This document shows, one piece after another, positions 56,611 through 64,000 of a DNA stretch of 64,000 nucleotides. This stretch comes from Alphaproteobacteria bacterium (lineage in GTDB: Bacteria; Pseudomonadota; Alphaproteobacteria; Paracaedibacterales; VGCI01): NCBI GenBank assembly GCA_019746225.1, contig JAIESE010000020.1, positions 1 to 64,000 on the forward strand, in the 5' to 3' direction. The position numbers and the translations under genes were made by a program. The notes under the pieces were generated by a model. The model ran no database searches. It saw only the letters and a list, made by a program, of their open reading frames with translations, and had not been told where the DNA came from. How positions within the stretch are numbered: the first letter of the stretch is position 1; every line of letters begins with the position of its first letter.

Positions 56611-56718
56611 GTCATTGCGAGGAGCGAAGCGACGCGGCAATCCATGTATTTAAATATGAACTACATGATTCTTTTTGTTGCCCCTGGATTGCCGCGTCGC
56701 TTCGCTCCTCGCAATGAC
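56611..56718. repeat. Palindromic repeat family A, copy 3
   Basis: Perfect 34-bp inverted repeats at 56611-56644 (gtcattgcgaggagcgaagc...) and 56685-56718, with a 40-base centre. It lies between rho and coaE and has the same ends as the copies at 5509 and 6692. It could serve as a two-way terminator. Confidence 0.9.
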
Positions 56719-56765
56719 CGCTTAATTTATTCACCTAACCACTTTTTCCTAAATGGATTTACTTC

Positions 56766-57374
56766 ATGATCATTTTAGGTCTAACGGGGTCGATGGGGAT
56801 GGGAAAGTCAACAGTCACTAAGATGTTGCGCCTTGTCTTTCATGTTCCTGTATGGGATGCGGATCAGGGTGTGCGGGACCTTCTGGCCACAGATCTCGAC
56901 CTGATTGCAGAAATTAGAACCCTCTATCCTGAAGTCATGGTCTTAGGGAAGATTGATCGATCTCTTTTACGCAGCCGCGCCTTTGAAGACGAGGCGTGCC
57001 TCTCCACTTTAGAGCGCCTCATTCATGAACGCGCTTTTTCCCTTGCCCTTCAGTTTCTTGCAAAAATGCGACATCTAAAGGTTCCTTTGTGTGTGCTGGA
57101 TGTGCCATTATTGTTTGAGGTGGGTTGGGATGAGCTTTGTACTCATACAGCTGTGATTTATGCCCCTCCCGCGATTCAACAGGAACGTTTATTAAGGCGT
57201 GCCGATCTGAACGAGACGCGAATCCAGCATATCTTGCGTCGCCAATGGACCAGTGAGGAAAAAAGAGCGAGGGCTACATATGAAATTCAATCCGGACTCT
57301 CAAAGAGAAATACTTTTCAACAACTTGACAAAATAATCACTGAAATAAGTAAAGAGAAACTTCAAGATGCGTGA
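56766..57374 (+). CDS. coaE: Dephospho-CoA kinase
   Basis: CoaE phosphorylates dephospho-CoA in the last step of CoA synthesis. The 202-residue protein has the P-loop GLTGSMGMGKSTV, the acceptor-site DADQGVRDLL, and DVPLLFEVGWDELC. It overlaps dnaQ by 8 bases, a pairing known in alphaproteobacteria. Confidence 0.94.
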   Translation: MIILGLTGSMGMGKSTVTKMLRLVFHVPVWDADQGVRDLLATDLDLIAEIRTLYPEVMVLGKIDRSLLRSRAFEDEACLSTLERLIHERAFSLALQFLAKMRHLKVPLCVLDVPLLFEVGWDELCTHTAVIYAPPAIQQERLLRRADLNETRIQHILRRQWTSEEKRARATYEIQSGLSKRNTFQQLDKIITEISKEKLQDA

Positions 57375-58056
57375 AATTGTTTTAGACACAGAAACCACAG
57401 GACTCGACCCCGCAGATGGCCACCGAATTATCGAAATCGGTTGTGTGGAGTTGTTCAATTATCTGCCCACAGGTAAGGTCTATCATACCTATATTAACCC
57501 TGAACGAGATGTGCCCCAAGAAGCCTCCGCCATCAGTGGTATCAAGACAGAATTCTTGAAACCATTTCCCCTATTTTCCGCGATCGTAGAGGAATTTTTA
57601 GAGTTTATCGGTGATGATAAGCTCGTTATTCACAATGCCTCTTTTGATCTAAAATTCTTAAATTCAGAGCTCGGGCGCTTAAACCACCCCCTTCTTTTAC
57701 CCCACCGGGCAACGGATACCTTGAAAATTGCCCGAGCCAAATTCCCAGGATCCCCGGCGAGTCTTGATGCTTTGTGCCGTCGTTTTGAAATTGACTTGAG
57801 TAGTCGCTCAAAGCACGGAGCCTTGGTGGACTCCGAATTGTTAGCCAAAGTGTACCTTGAACTTGTGGGGGGGCGTCAGACGGCATTTTCTTTTGGGGGA
57901 AAGCCATCCACTGAACAAGTATTGGAAAAATCCGGAAATGCCGTGGCAACATTGCGACCCTCCCGATCTGCACGTCCCCACCAGGCCACGCCTGATGAAA
58001 TCTTAGCTCACAATGATCTTATTGGGACTATTAAAGGAAGCTTGTGGAAGCGTTAA
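57367..58056 (+). CDS. dnaQ: DNA polymerase III epsilon subunit (3'-5' exonuclease)
   Basis: A 229-residue DEDDh exonuclease: VLDTETTGLDP, HNASFDLKFLN, and HGALVDSELLAKVYL supply the acidic residues and the catalytic His. The C-terminal tail (residues about 180-229) is the flexible polymerase-binding part. Proofreading for the replicative polymerase. Confidence 0.94.
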   Translation: MREIVLDTETTGLDPADGHRIIEIGCVELFNYLPTGKVYHTYINPERDVPQEASAISGIKTEFLKPFPLFSAIVEEFLEFIGDDKLVIHNASFDLKFLNSELGRLNHPLLLPHRATDTLKIARAKFPGSPASLDALCRRFEIDLSSRSKHGALVDSELLAKVYLELVGGRQTAFSFGGKPSTEQVLEKSGNAVATLRPSRSARPHQATPDEILAHNDLIGTIKGSLWKR

Positions 58057-58355
58057 ATGCGTGAGAAAAAATATCTGAAACATCCTATGCCCATAGAGTT
58101 AAACGAATTAAATCATTAAAGAAAAAAATTCGAACACCTTAATTAGATAAAACCCACAATTTCATTTATAAAAAATTCATATTTATTAAAATTTATTTTG
58201 TATATTAAATATATTTTTTTATTAACTAAAAAATTAAATTTTGTTGACTGTTCTGTTTATAAGTTTTACAAATTATAACTTAATATAGTGTTTTATAATT
58301 ATATAAAAATACAAAATTCAATATATAAAAATTTATAAAAAAGTGATAATTAAAT
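58057..58355. other. AT-rich upstream region of the 695-residue protein gene
   Basis: No gene or repeat is seen. The stretch is extremely A/T-rich from 58120 on, with many TATAAT-like hexamers; no single promoter can be chosen. The base composition differs from the dnaQ side and suggests acquired DNA to the right. Confidence 0.4.
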
Positions 58356-60443
58356 ATGTTAAGATACCAATGTATTTTAAAGGCAAGTTATATTCTGTAT
58401 TTTGGAATATTCACCCCCCTAGTGACTGCACCTATGTATTCTATGGAAAATGCTCCCCAGATGCCTTCTCAGCAGGGCTTTTTTGGTGAAGCGATAAGAA
58501 TAGCATCAACAATAATGAGTCCAATGGGAACTCCAATGGGAACTCCAAGGGGAAGTAAAGAGAACAGTCCTACAAAGCCATCCTATAAATCTCCTACAAA
58601 AACCTCGAGCCCTTTGAGGGAAAATGGGAGTCCTTTGAGAGATACGCTCAACGTCCGAGAAGGGGGAAGACAGTTAAATTTGCGCTCTCCTCGCAAATTG
58701 GTTTTTGATGAAATTCCCATGGTAGATCCCGATTTTGAACGAGGCTTAAAACTTTCCAGGCAATTTCAAACTTCTGATACGAGCGAAAACCACACGAAGC
58801 CATACTTATCGGCTCTTCCTCACCCACAATGTGTGGAAGAGATTGAAAAGTTCGTCCAGAGTACATTAATGGATAGCGGGGAAGGGGACAAATCTGCCGT
58901 ACTAAAAGCAGTATTATCAAAAAGAGAACCGGGAAGTGTGCTCAATTATTCTTTAGAAGAATGGGGAGAAACACGCCCCTTTCACATGACACTCAAAGGC
59001 GCCGAAGAGGCAGATGAAGATCAAAGATCTCAGATAAAGAGGGTTTTAGAAAGGGCAACATTTACCTGCAATTCAGTGGGGACTTTAGGGCGCTATATCG
59101 TCATCTTTTTGAATGAACCAACCTTTGATGGGCAAGTGACCGAGGGTGAAAATCTGCTGCTCTCAAAGCATTTGCAATACAAAGTCGACCCGCATACGCA
59201 AGAACGCCTTTCCAGGATGCATATTTCACTCCTAAAAATCACGAGTGAAAAGCCGCAAATGAAGTGCGTTCATGAAGGGCAGGACAGAATTAACGTCCCA
59301 ATTCCAAATGAAAAGTTTAATAAGGAAATAGAGGATATTAAAGCAAAAAGAGATTACTTCAATCGCACTCAAATTGAGAGAGAAATATCAAGAGCCTTTC
59401 TTACATTTTTGTATGTAAAATCCGAAGATGTTCGAAGAAGTCTTTGTGAGGTAAGGGGAGAAAATATCCATAAAATAGAACATTTTATCTCATTGGCGAC
59501 CGAGAATTTTTTTCGGGCGTTCCTAAATATACCTCAAATCGCTCAACAGTATTTTTACAAACTGTATGGGGTTACAATTAATGTTGATAAAGGAATAAAA
59601 TTAAAAACAAAAGAAGGACAATATTCACATATAGATATGGAATCTATCTTCGATTTTCTTTCAAATAGTTTTTTGAATTTGAGACATATTGAAATTTATG
59701 GAAATTCAAGGTTTGATGATTTTCAAAATACATTGAGATTCTACATTTATAAAACCCAGAATGTAATTAAGAGACGCGAAGATGAAATTCAGTACGGGAG
59801 AACAGAAATAAACTCAGATGATATATTTGGAAATGATCAAGTAGAATTATCAGAAGAAGATAAAGAATCGTTTATAATAAATAACTTAGAAGATAAAATG
59901 TTATTAAGAAAATTAAAAAAAGTCTTATCTTATTTGTTTGTAAAAGATAGATATTATGGAATAATTATTAATCCAAAACTATTTGATGAATTTTGTGGAA
60001 GAAATGAAGAAGCGGTAACCCTTGTAAAAAAATATCAGCCTTCTGATTCAGAATATACAGATGATATCCTAAATCGTTTAAAATCGGGTGTGGGGGATTT
60101 TTTGCAATATGCTATTAAGTTTGAGGACTATAGTGTCGATAGAAATTTCAATTTTCATATTATATTCACTCCAAGCATTATCCCCTTTTTGAAAATTGAA
60201 GAAGAAATCCTTGATACAGTAGAAAAAGAAATGAAGGCGACATTAACGGAGAAAATTCAAGCTTTAGAGTATCAAAGAGATCATGGAGGAAGCCTTGAGG
60301 AGGTAACTTTCAAAGATTCTCTCATTGTAGATGCAAACTATTGGCGTGATATTTTAACAAAGCTGAGAGCGCACGCACAGGTACTTCTTAAAGATACCAG
60401 AATATTATTCAGCGCTTTGAATTTCCAAGGTTCACTCAAGTAA
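58356..60443 (+). CDS. Large secreted protein with SP-rich segment, unknown function
   Basis: I do not recognise the family. The 695-residue product starts with a signal peptide-like segment (ASYILYFGIFTPLVTAPMYS). Residues 55-115 form a disordered, Ser/Pro/Lys-rich segment with S/T-P-x-K/R sequences: SPTK at 71 and 79, SPLR at 85 and 92, and SPRK at 111. The remainder is charged and mainly helical, with no known motif. The second half is markedly AT-rich. The gene lies 0.8 kb before tssF and converges with another secreted-protein gene at 60457. Possibly a host-directed protein; inference. Confidence 0.68.
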   Translation: MLRYQCILKASYILYFGIFTPLVTAPMYSMENAPQMPSQQGFFGEAIRIASTIMSPMGTPMGTPRGSKENSPTKPSYKSPTKTSSPLRENGSPLRDTLNVREGGRQLNLRSPRKLVFDEIPMVDPDFERGLKLSRQFQTSDTSENHTKPYLSALPHPQCVEEIEKFVQSTLMDSGEGDKSAVLKAVLSKREPGSVLNYSLEEWGETRPFHMTLKGAEEADEDQRSQIKRVLERATFTCNSVGTLGRYIVIFLNEPTFDGQVTEGENLLLSKHLQYKVDPHTQERLSRMHISLLKITSEKPQMKCVHEGQDRINVPIPNEKFNKEIEDIKAKRDYFNRTQIEREISRAFLTFLYVKSEDVRRSLCEVRGENIHKIEHFISLATENFFRAFLNIPQIAQQYFYKLYGVTINVDKGIKLKTKEGQYSHIDMESIFDFLSNSFLNLRHIEIYGNSRFDDFQNTLRFYIYKTQNVIKRREDEIQYGRTEINSDDIFGNDQVELSEEDKESFIINNLEDKMLLRKLKKVLSYLFVKDRYYGIIINPKLFDEFCGRNEEAVTLVKKYQPSDSEYTDDILNRLKSGVGDFLQYAIKFEDYSVDRNFNFHIIFTPSIIPFLKIEEEILDTVEKEMKATLTEKIQALEYQRDHGGSLEEVTFKDSLIVDANYWRDILTKLRAHAQVLLKDTRILFSALNFQGSLK

Positions 60444-60456
60444 TTTTAAAAGAATA

Positions 60457-60960
60457 TCACGACAATTTCGTGAAGGTGACCTTAAGTTTTAAGGGGGGGT
60501 GCTCACCCTCCCCATCGTCTTCGAAATCGATCTTCATCTTGTAAGTTCCAGCTTCACAATTCCCTTTTGTAAAATAATCAAAAATATTATCTACCGCCCT
60601 TGAGCCGCTTGAATAGCGGGTGAAACAGGATAAAGAGGGAGCATCGATTGGCTCATCATCCCTCAAAGTTTCAAGGTAACACTGTGAATTCTTAATAAGA
60701 AATGGATATAAAAATTCCCATTCCGAAACCTTTGGAGGATTTGAAATGACTTCGTCTTGGGGGCGTGTTCCAGGAAAATGTATTGTAAGGCTCGTGTGTT
60801 GAGGGGGGATGTGGCCTATTTCAACTTTAGAAATTTTATAACAACTCGGTATATTATTTCTTATGTTACTAAGAAAATTCTCTTCTTCTGTTGCCTTAGA
60901 CAAACAGGTGCATATAAAAAAAAGAACAAGCGTATATATTGTATTCTTTAAATGTTCCAT
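60457..60960 (-). CDS. Small secreted protein of unknown function
   Basis: I do not recognise the family. The start at 60960 gives a 167-residue product with a signal peptide (MEHLKNTIYTLVLFFICTCLSKA). The mature part has four cysteines that could form disulfides (CYKIS, CYLETL, SCFTRY, NCEAGTY) and a beta-rich, acidic C-terminus (IDFEDDGEGEHPPLKLKVTF). It ends 13 bases from the 695-residue gene, tail to tail. In-frame ATG codons at 60966 and 60975 are alternatives. Confidence 0.62.
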   Translation of the reverse strand: MEHLKNTIYTLVLFFICTCLSKATEEENFLSNIRNNIPSCYKISKVEIGHIPPQHTSLTIHFPGTRPQDEVISNPPKVSEWEFLYPFLIKNSQCYLETLRDDEPIDAPSLSCFTRYSSGSRAVDNIFDYFTKGNCEAGTYKMKIDFEDDGEGEHPPLKLKVTFTKLS

Positions 60961-61216
60961 TTCTGTCATCCACATAAGTCATTTATCAAACGAAGTTAAC
61001 ATAGATTTTATGAAAAAAATATTTTATTCGTCAAAATTAACAAAAGTAAGATTTTTACGCACTGACTGTGATGATATTGCCTTAACCAAGCTCAGATCCA
61101 TCATTCCTTTTTAAGGGTGCGCCCCCTCCTGGTGGCTTCGGAAATAAAACCCTCTTCCGCTTTATGGGAAGCCCTGCCTATAATTTAATTAAAATTATAG
61201 ATAGAAGGGCAGAAAT

Positions 61217-63046
61217 TTGATTCGGGGCACGCAAGATCCTTTTCTGACATATTACCACCGGGAGCTGACCTATTTGCGTCAGGCGGGGGGGATTTTTGCC
61301 AACAAGCACCCCAAAATCGCTCGCCGACTAGGGATAAACCTTGAGGAGTCGCCGGATCCGCATATGGAACGTCTTCTCGAGTCGTTTGCCTTTCTCACAG
61401 CCCGCCTCAGTCAGGAAATCGATGATCGGTTGCCCCAGATATCAGCGGCCCTTCTGGGCGTGTTGTATCCGCAGCTCATCAATCCGATACCCGCCATGGC
61501 CATTGCTCATTTTGAAGCGGATGCAACCAAAGGATCCTTGACGACGGGGTTTCCTATCCCCAAGGAAACGCCGTTGTTTACAAATGCGGAAGAAGGCGTC
61601 TCCTGTCGGTTTCGAACTGTTTATGACATTACTTTGTGGCCAATTTCCGTAACCCACGTGGACTTTGTCCAAAAGGATGCTTATGACATTAAAGGATATG
61701 GGCCAAAAGTCCCCTGGTATTTGCGCATTCGCCTCAAAGCCCAGGAAGGGCTCCTTTTTTCCGATCTCGCCTTAAAGAGGCTTTCCTTCCATCTCAATGG
61801 AGATCGCTTGCTCACTTTTGAGATGTATGGGGCAATATTTGGGCAACATACCCCCCATGTTTTGGTGTCGACAGATCAACAGACGGCTACCCCGTTACCC
61901 ATGCCATCCATAACACCTGTGGGGTTTGATGATAATCATTTGATTTTGCCCCACCCGGGTCATGCCCACCCCGCTTACCAATTGATTCAGGAATATTTTC
62001 ACTTTCCGGAAAAGTACTTATTTTTCACCGTTGAAAATATTTCTACCGCAGGGGTGGGGAATGAACTGGATCTCCTTATTGCCATAGAAGATACGGAAGT
62101 CGTTGGAAACATTAAGCTTCATCCCCGGAATTTTCTGTTAGGGTGCACACCCATGGTGAACCTCTTTCGACGGACAACAGATCCCCTTCGCCTGGATCAT
62201 CGGCATACTGAATATCGGTTGGTGCCTGATCAGCGTCGGGAGAGAACGACGGAGATTTATAGTATTAATCGGATTATGGCGACTGTAGAGGGCCAACCAG
62301 ATCCGATCGAGTTTCAACCTTATTTCTCTTTTAATCACAAAACCACTCAGCTCAGACCCGATGCGAACAACACCTCGTTTTGGATTGCCAGACGGGCCGC
62401 TTCGTTGCAACAAAATATGCCCGGTACAGAAATGTTTTTGACCTTTGTCGACCTCGACTTCAATCCCAAGTTGCCTGCTGTTCAAACCATATATGGGGAA
62501 ACTTTGTGTACCAATCGCTATTTGGCGGACCAGATGACGGCAGGAACCTTGATGCAAATTGAAGATCGCGCCCCCATTGCTCAAATCGTGTGCTTGGATA
62601 AGCCAGTTTCGCAAGTTCATTCCCCAACGGACGGCGAAACTCTGTGGCGCTTGATCTCTCACCTGTCCGTGAATCATCTCTCCTTGACGCAAGGAGAGTC
62701 ATCTTTGGAGGCTCTCAAGGAAATGCTGCGGCTTTATGCCGGTCCAGAATCGATTTATCGCCATGGGGAGATTAATGCCATCCAAGCGCTTTCGGCGAAG
62801 CCAATTGTCCGGCGCGTGGGTGATCAAGCCTGGCGCGGATTTATTCCAGGCGTTGAGGTTTCCTTGACCATGAATGAAGAAGAATTGGCCGGGAGCAGCA
62901 TCTTTTTGATGGGCTCAGTCTTACGGTATTTCTTTGCCTTACAGGTGTCCTTAAATTCGTTTGTCGAGGTTGTACTTTACAGCCCCCGACGTAAAGGTGA
63001 GTGGATGAGATGGCAACCGTTGCCCGGCGAACAGATTCTTCTTTAG
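61217..63046 (+). CDS. tssF: Type VI secretion baseplate subunit TssF
   Basis: A 609-residue VasA/ImpG family protein. The opening LTYYHRELTYLRQAGGIFANKHPKIARRLGI and PHMERLLESFAFLTARLSQEIDD is diagnostic; ALLGVLYPQLINPIPAMAIAHFE follows. TssF forms the baseplate wedge with TssG, TssE and TssK. The start is TTG at 61217 with GAAGGG about 8 bases upstream. Its end overlaps tssG by 37 bases. Confidence 0.94.
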   Translation: MIRGTQDPFLTYYHRELTYLRQAGGIFANKHPKIARRLGINLEESPDPHMERLLESFAFLTARLSQEIDDRLPQISAALLGVLYPQLINPIPAMAIAHFEADATKGSLTTGFPIPKETPLFTNAEEGVSCRFRTVYDITLWPISVTHVDFVQKDAYDIKGYGPKVPWYLRIRLKAQEGLLFSDLALKRLSFHLNGDRLLTFEMYGAIFGQHTPHVLVSTDQQTATPLPMPSITPVGFDDNHLILPHPGHAHPAYQLIQEYFHFPEKYLFFTVENISTAGVGNELDLLIAIEDTEVVGNIKLHPRNFLLGCTPMVNLFRRTTDPLRLDHRHTEYRLVPDQRRERTTEIYSINRIMATVEGQPDPIEFQPYFSFNHKTTQLRPDANNTSFWIARRAASLQQNMPGTEMFLTFVDLDFNPKLPAVQTIYGETLCTNRYLADQMTAGTLMQIEDRAPIAQIVCLDKPVSQVHSPTDGETLWRLISHLSVNHLSLTQGESSLEALKEMLRLYAGPESIYRHGEINAIQALSAKPIVRRVGDQAWRGFIPGVEVSLTMNEEELAGSSIFLMGSVLRYFFALQVSLNSFVEVVLYSPRRKGEWMRWQPLPGEQILL

Positions 63047-64000
63047 AAGAGCAAATTGAAAAAACACCCTATGAGTTTGATTTTCATCAAGCGATTCGGT
63101 TGTTGGAAAAAATGCGCCCGGAAGCTCACCCCTTGGGTGAAGGCTCCAATCCCTTAAAAGAGGCGGTGAGTATTGAATCGCGCGTGACGTTGTCTCCTTC
63201 GGGCGCAGACATTCAAAGTTTGACCCTTTCCGAAACCGACAAACCACCTGTTCTCACCGTAAATTTCGTTGGCCTTGCGGGCATACAAGGACCCCTACCC
63301 ACGCCCTATACGGAACTCCTGATGGAGCGCTTGCGTCATAAAGACACGAGCTTTAAAGATTTCCTCGATATGTTCAATCATCGCCTGGCAAGTTTTTGGC
63401 ATCGCATGCGCAAAAAAATTGTCTTAGGGATTGCGCAAGTGCGCCCAGACAAAACGCCCGCCGGGAAAGTCTTCTTAGATTTGGTCGGAATCGAGTCGGA
63501 GCCGTTACGCAATCGATTGGCTGTTTCGGATCAAGCATTGCTCTCTTTTGCTCCCGCCTTTTGGAAGCGCCCGCGATCTATGGTTGGGTTGCAGCGCATG
63601 TTGCGGTCTTACTTTGGTTTGCCGATTGTCGTGTCGCAGTTTCAAGGGGGATGGCAAAGGCCCCCAGAAAAGGATTGGACGCGCATTGGGGTAAGGGAGC
63701 TGGCGCAGCATCAAGTGTTGGGGAAATCGGCCGTGCTCGGGCAGCGATCTTGGCAACAGACGACCGGCATCGCGCTTCATATCCCGCCACTGACCTATAA
63801 GCAATACATCAGCTTTCAACAAGAAACAGCTCTGGAATTTACAGCATTGCGGGACCTGACGTATTTCTATATTGGTTTGGGTCAAACGGTGGATGTCACG
63901 TTTGCGGTGCACCGGGAAGAAATTGCCCCGACTCTCCTCAACCGTCAATTCGGCCTGGGGCGAACAACGTGGATGACCCGAGGCGGCGGCAAAGGCTTTC
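63010..64000 (+). CDS. tssG: Type VI secretion baseplate subunit TssG, partial
   Basis: The frame opens at the ATG at 63010 inside the tssF end and stays open to the window edge, giving 330 codons without stop. YEFDFHQAIRLLEKMRP, FVGLAGIQGPLPTPYTELLMER, FLDMFNHRLASFWHRMRKK and LRDLTYFYIGLGQTVDVTF are TssG (VasB/ImpH) features. The family is about 330-350 residues, so only a short C-terminal end is missing. TssG binds two TssF copies in the baseplate wedge. Confidence 0.93.
   Translation, partial: MATVARRTDSSLEEQIEKTPYEFDFHQAIRLLEKMRPEAHPLGEGSNPLKEAVSIESRVTLSPSGADIQSLTLSETDKPPVLTVNFVGLAGIQGPLPTPYTELLMERLRHKDTSFKDFLDMFNHRLASFWHRMRKKIVLGIAQVRPDKTPAGKVFLDLVGIESEPLRNRLAVSDQALLSFAPAFWKRPRSMVGLQRMLRSYFGLPIVVSQFQGGWQRPPEKDWTRIGVRELAQHQVLGKSAVLGQRSWQQTTGIALHIPPLTYKQYISFQQETALEFTALRDLTYFYIGLGQTVDVTFAVHREEIAPTLLNRQFGLGRTTWMTRGGGKGF

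Noticed and set aside
60863..61114. Plus-strand open frame between the small secreted gene and tssF
   Set aside because: Half of it is antisense to the signal peptide of the gene at 60457; no ribosome-binding site or domain is seen.

Overview
The window looks like the chromosome of an alphaproteobacterium living in or with a eukaryotic host, most likely a protist endosymbiont of the Holosporales/Paracaedibacter type. The assignment is inference. It rests on a circularly permuted two-piece tmRNA gene, the alphaproteobacterial SspB form, the gpsA-EVE and hemE-hemH-hemJ-rho blocks, a LuxR-type regulator of the kind seen in intracellular bacteria, many secreted proteins without a recognisable family, ankyrin and leucine-rich-repeat proteins of eukaryotic style, and part of a type VI secretion cluster. 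I could not run searches, so family names rest on motifs read by eye.

Layout. Positions 1-5440 hold the N-terminal part of an RTX/cadherin-like surface protein, a YggS-type PLP protein, sspB next to ssrA, thyX and waaA. Positions 5500-7000 hold a DUF2971-like gene bracketed by two copies of a palindromic repeat, then tRNA-Asp. Positions 7195-10885 hold a DoxX-like membrane protein, an ABC exporter, a small secreted protein and nadK. Positions 10974-16844 are one gene for a secreted 1956-residue multidomain protein (HAD-like, kinase-like, NUDIX and ankyrin segments), converging on a streptomycin-kinase-like gene. Positions 17841-24396 are a minus-strand operon, gpsA-EVE-O-antigen ligase-degenerate sugar dehydratase-asnB. 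Accessory genes, including a frameshifted LuxR regulator, follow, then tsaD, typA and a large secreted coiled-coil protein. Positions 31892-38935 hold an MFS transporter, a cupin and a second surface-sugar operon (two glycosyltransferases, a methyltransferase, a second asnB).

Positions 38957-52208 carry acnA, a MITE-like element, an LRR protein, znuCB with an RNase E/G gene, an SH3-dut-ubiE-VOC-ABM operon, prfB with its programmed +1 frameshift, znuA and an outer-membrane protein. Positions 52270-52818 have no gene but contain DnaA-box-like sites beside hemE, the expected place for an alphaproteobacterial replication origin. The plus strand then runs hemE-hemH-hemJ-rho, a palindromic repeat, and coaE-dnaQ. 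The right end has two secreted proteins of unknown function and tssF-tssG, with tssG cut by the window edge.

How the genes fit together. Core genes (heme, zinc uptake, stop-codon reading, ribosome rescue, LPS core) are arranged in tight operons with 1-40 base overlaps. Between them sit host-interaction candidates: the RTX protein, the ankyrin/NUDIX giant, the LRR protein, the 637- and 695-residue secreted proteins and the T6SS. Two divergent surface-polysaccharide loci with paralogous asparagine synthases suggest a decorated O-antigen-like envelope. The most unusual items are the 35-codon tmRNA tag that does not end in the usual Ala-Ala, the 1956-residue multidomain protein, the sugar dehydratase homologue lacking its catalytic residues, and a secreted protein with a cluster of CDK-type phosphorylation motifs.
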